Source of the DNA: Flavobacterium psychraerolatum
GTDB taxonomy: Bacteria; Bacteroidota; Bacteroidia; Flavobacteriales; Flavobacteriaceae
NCBI RefSeq assembly: GCF_025960985.1
Contig: NZ_JAOQMX010000018.1
Span: 1 to 64,000, forward strand
Direction: 5' to 3'
DNA length: 64,000 bases
The position numbers and the translations under genes were made by a program. Of the stretch, positions 62,737-64,000 are shown piece by piece (the stretch's first letter is position 1; each line of letters opens with the position of its first letter). The notes beneath the pieces are model-generated. The model saw only the letters and a list, made by a program, of their open reading frames with translations, did not search any database and was not told the DNA's origin.

Positions 62737-63546
62737 TTACGATTGCTTTTCTTTCTTATATACCAATACCGATAAAAATATACTAGCTTCATAGATTAAC
62801 AACATAGGAACAGCAACAATTGTTTGACTCACAACATCTGGTGGAGTAACAATAGCTGCAATAATCAATACCAATACAATGGCATATTTCCGGTAATCTC
62901 TTAAAAATTTTGGATTTACAAGTCCAAGCTTAGTCAAAAAGTAAATGATAATAGGCATTTCAAAAAATAATCCACTAGCAATTACAGATGTTTTTACCAT
63001 ACCAATATACGAGTCCAATGTAAATTGATTCAGTACAACACTACTCACCGTAAAAGTGGCTACAAAGTTGACAGACATCGGAATAACAATAAAATAACCA
63101 AAAAGTACTCCTAAGAAGAAAAGTAATGAAGAAAAGAAAATGAAAACGCGAGCATTTTTTTTCTCATTGTCATAAAGAGCTGGACTGATAAATTTCCAAA
63201 TTTCCCATAATATAAAGGGGAACGCCAGAATAAATCCAGCCAAAAGACAGATCCAAATAAAGACGTTTACTTGCCCTTCCATTTCTGTATTTTGAATAAT
63301 AAAAGGCATTTCGGTAACGCAAATGCTTTCTGCAAATCCAAGTTGGTGTGACAATTCACACATGTAGGTATAGGTGAAGAAGGTGGGTCTAGTGGGGCCA
63401 AATATAATGGTATCAAAAAGGTAATCACTAATAAAGTAGGTAAAACACGCCATGATGATTATCGCAATCGTACTGCGGACCAATAACCATCTTAAATCTT
63501 CTAGATGATCCAAAAAGGACATCTCACTTTGGTTTTTCTTTGTCAT
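62737..63546 (-). CDS. tatC: Twin-arginine translocase subunit TatC
   Basis: A 269-aa inner-membrane protein with six helices. FLDHLEDLRWLLVRS near the start is the TatC N-terminal signature, and FEMPIIIYFLTKLGLV, then RDYRKYAIVLVLIIAAIVTP, the later one. The loop at about 50-85 is longer than in E. coli. Its ATG overlaps the kdsD stop by 1 base (TAATG), so the two are translationally coupled. Confidence 0.95.
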   Translation of the reverse strand: MTKKNQSEMSFLDHLEDLRWLLVRSTIAIIIMACFTYFISDYLFDTIIFGPTRPTFFTYTYMCELSHQLGFAESICVTEMPFIIQNTEMEGQVNVFIWICLLAGFILAFPFILWEIWKFISPALYDNEKKNARVFIFFSSLLFFLGVLFGYFIVIPMSVNFVATFTVSSVVLNQFTLDSYIGMVKTSVIASGLFFEMPIIIYFLTKLGLVNPKFLRDYRKYAIVLVLIIAAIVTPPDVVSQTIVAVPMLLIYEASIFLSVLVYKKEKQS

Positions 63547-64000
63547 TATATAATTCCTTCTTTTAAAATATCGTGTAAATGCAATACACCTTTGTAGGTT
63601 TTGTCTTCAACAACAATCAGTTGTGTGATTTTAAAGTCTTCCAGGATGTTTAAAGCCTCGGCGACCATTGTAGACGATTGAATCAATTTTGGATTTTTGG
63701 TCATAATGTCTTTAGCGGTCAAATTAACAAACGAATCACGATCATTCAACATGCGACGAATATCACCATCGGTAATAATACCTATGACTTGGTTATTTTC
63801 AACAACGGCAGTAACTCCCAAACGCTTCTCAGAAATCTCAAAAATTACCTGTTTGATAGAAGCATCAGGAGTAACTATAGGTTTTAAAGTATGCTCTAGC
63901 ATATCATTTACCTTCAGTAATAGTTTTTTACCCAATGCGCCTCCAGGATGATAAATCGCAAAATCTTCGGGTTTGAAATGTTTAAGTTCCATTAAACAAA
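63546..64000 (-). CDS. kdsD: Arabinose-5-phosphate isomerase, C-terminal part (partial)
   Basis: The frame stays open to the right edge of the window, so the SIS isomerase domain lies beyond it. What is visible is the linker FKPEDFAIYHPGGALGKKLL followed by two CBS domains (about 120 residues: VTAVVENNQVIGIITDGDIR and TQLIVVEDKTYKGVLHLHDI). This arrangement is that of KdsD/KpsF, which makes arabinose-5-phosphate for Kdo. The Met at 63992 is internal, not the start. Confidence 0.92.
   Translation of the reverse strand, partial: CLMELKHFKPEDFAIYHPGGALGKKLLLKVNDMLEHTLKPIVTPDASIKQVIFEISEKRLGVTAVVENNQVIGIITDGDIRRMLNDRDSFVNLTAKDIMTKNPKLIQSSTMVAEALNILEDFKITQLIVVEDKTYKGVLHLHDILKEGII

Overview
The window comes from an AT-rich member of the Bacteroidota, most likely a Flavobacterium or close relative. 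The pointers are a PorV/PorQ-family outer-membrane protein, a DUF4105 protein, flavobacterial-type TAnnTTTG promoter motifs, few Shine-Dalgarno sites, and dispersed repeat families that look typical of flavobacterial intergenic DNA. About 57 kb is one surface-polysaccharide locus read almost entirely on the + strand. The last 7 kb is conserved envelope housekeeping.

Layout. 1-165 is the tail of an IS200/IS605-type insertion sequence. 441-5528 holds export and chain-length genes (SLBB exporter, Wzz-like protein) and a Wzx flippase. 5530-13078 holds a Wzy polymerase, four glycosyltransferases (GTs) and PglC/PglD/PglE homologues. 13191-14890 holds two membrane proteins, one an EpsG-type polymerase candidate. 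14935-19379 has rfbC-rfbD-rfbA (dTDP-rhamnose, no rfbB here) and a PglF-like 4,6-dehydratase, closed by a strong terminator. A CpsB/YwqE-type phosphatase follows on the - strand. 20572-23002 is a Wzm/Wzt ABC exporter, followed to 33848 by two methyltransferases and a run of GTs (GT2, GT4, GT32, GT10). 33849-45766 is a modification block: two MBOAT acyltransferases, two SGNH/AlgJ-like partners, a cytidylyltransferase-HAD fusion and a NeuB-like synthase. This block is interrupted by two repeat arrays, each carrying a small nuclease gene (two GIY-YIG copies, one DUF559). 45833-57330 adds eight more GTs, an O-antigen ligase/polymerase family protein and a WbaP/WcaJ-type initiating transferase. 57410-64000 holds DUF4105, PorV/PorQ, pssA, a GH25 lysozyme, DUF5808, lptB, tatC and the 3' part of kdsD.

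How it works together. The locus can plausibly start glycan synthesis with two different phosphosugar transferases. It has three polymerase/ligase-type membrane proteins and two export routes (Wzx/Wzy with the SLBB exporter, and Wzm/Wzt), so it probably makes more than one polymer. Local precursor pathways point to a bacillosamine-type diamino sugar (PglF-E-D-C), dTDP-L-rhamnose and a CMP-activated nonulosonic acid. MBOAT/SGNH pairs suggest O-acylation, and a methyltransferase beside Wzt suggests methyl modification or chain capping.

The most interesting part is 37.3-44.9 kb. Two unrelated families of roughly 100-165 bp inverted-repeat units each surround a tiny single-domain nuclease gene. 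In both cases the nuclease's last codons and stop codon lie inside a repeat arm, and in both cases the array splits genes that should work together. A third, modular three-block repeat with variable hairpins occurs at 40.6 kb and, inverted, at 61.5 kb.
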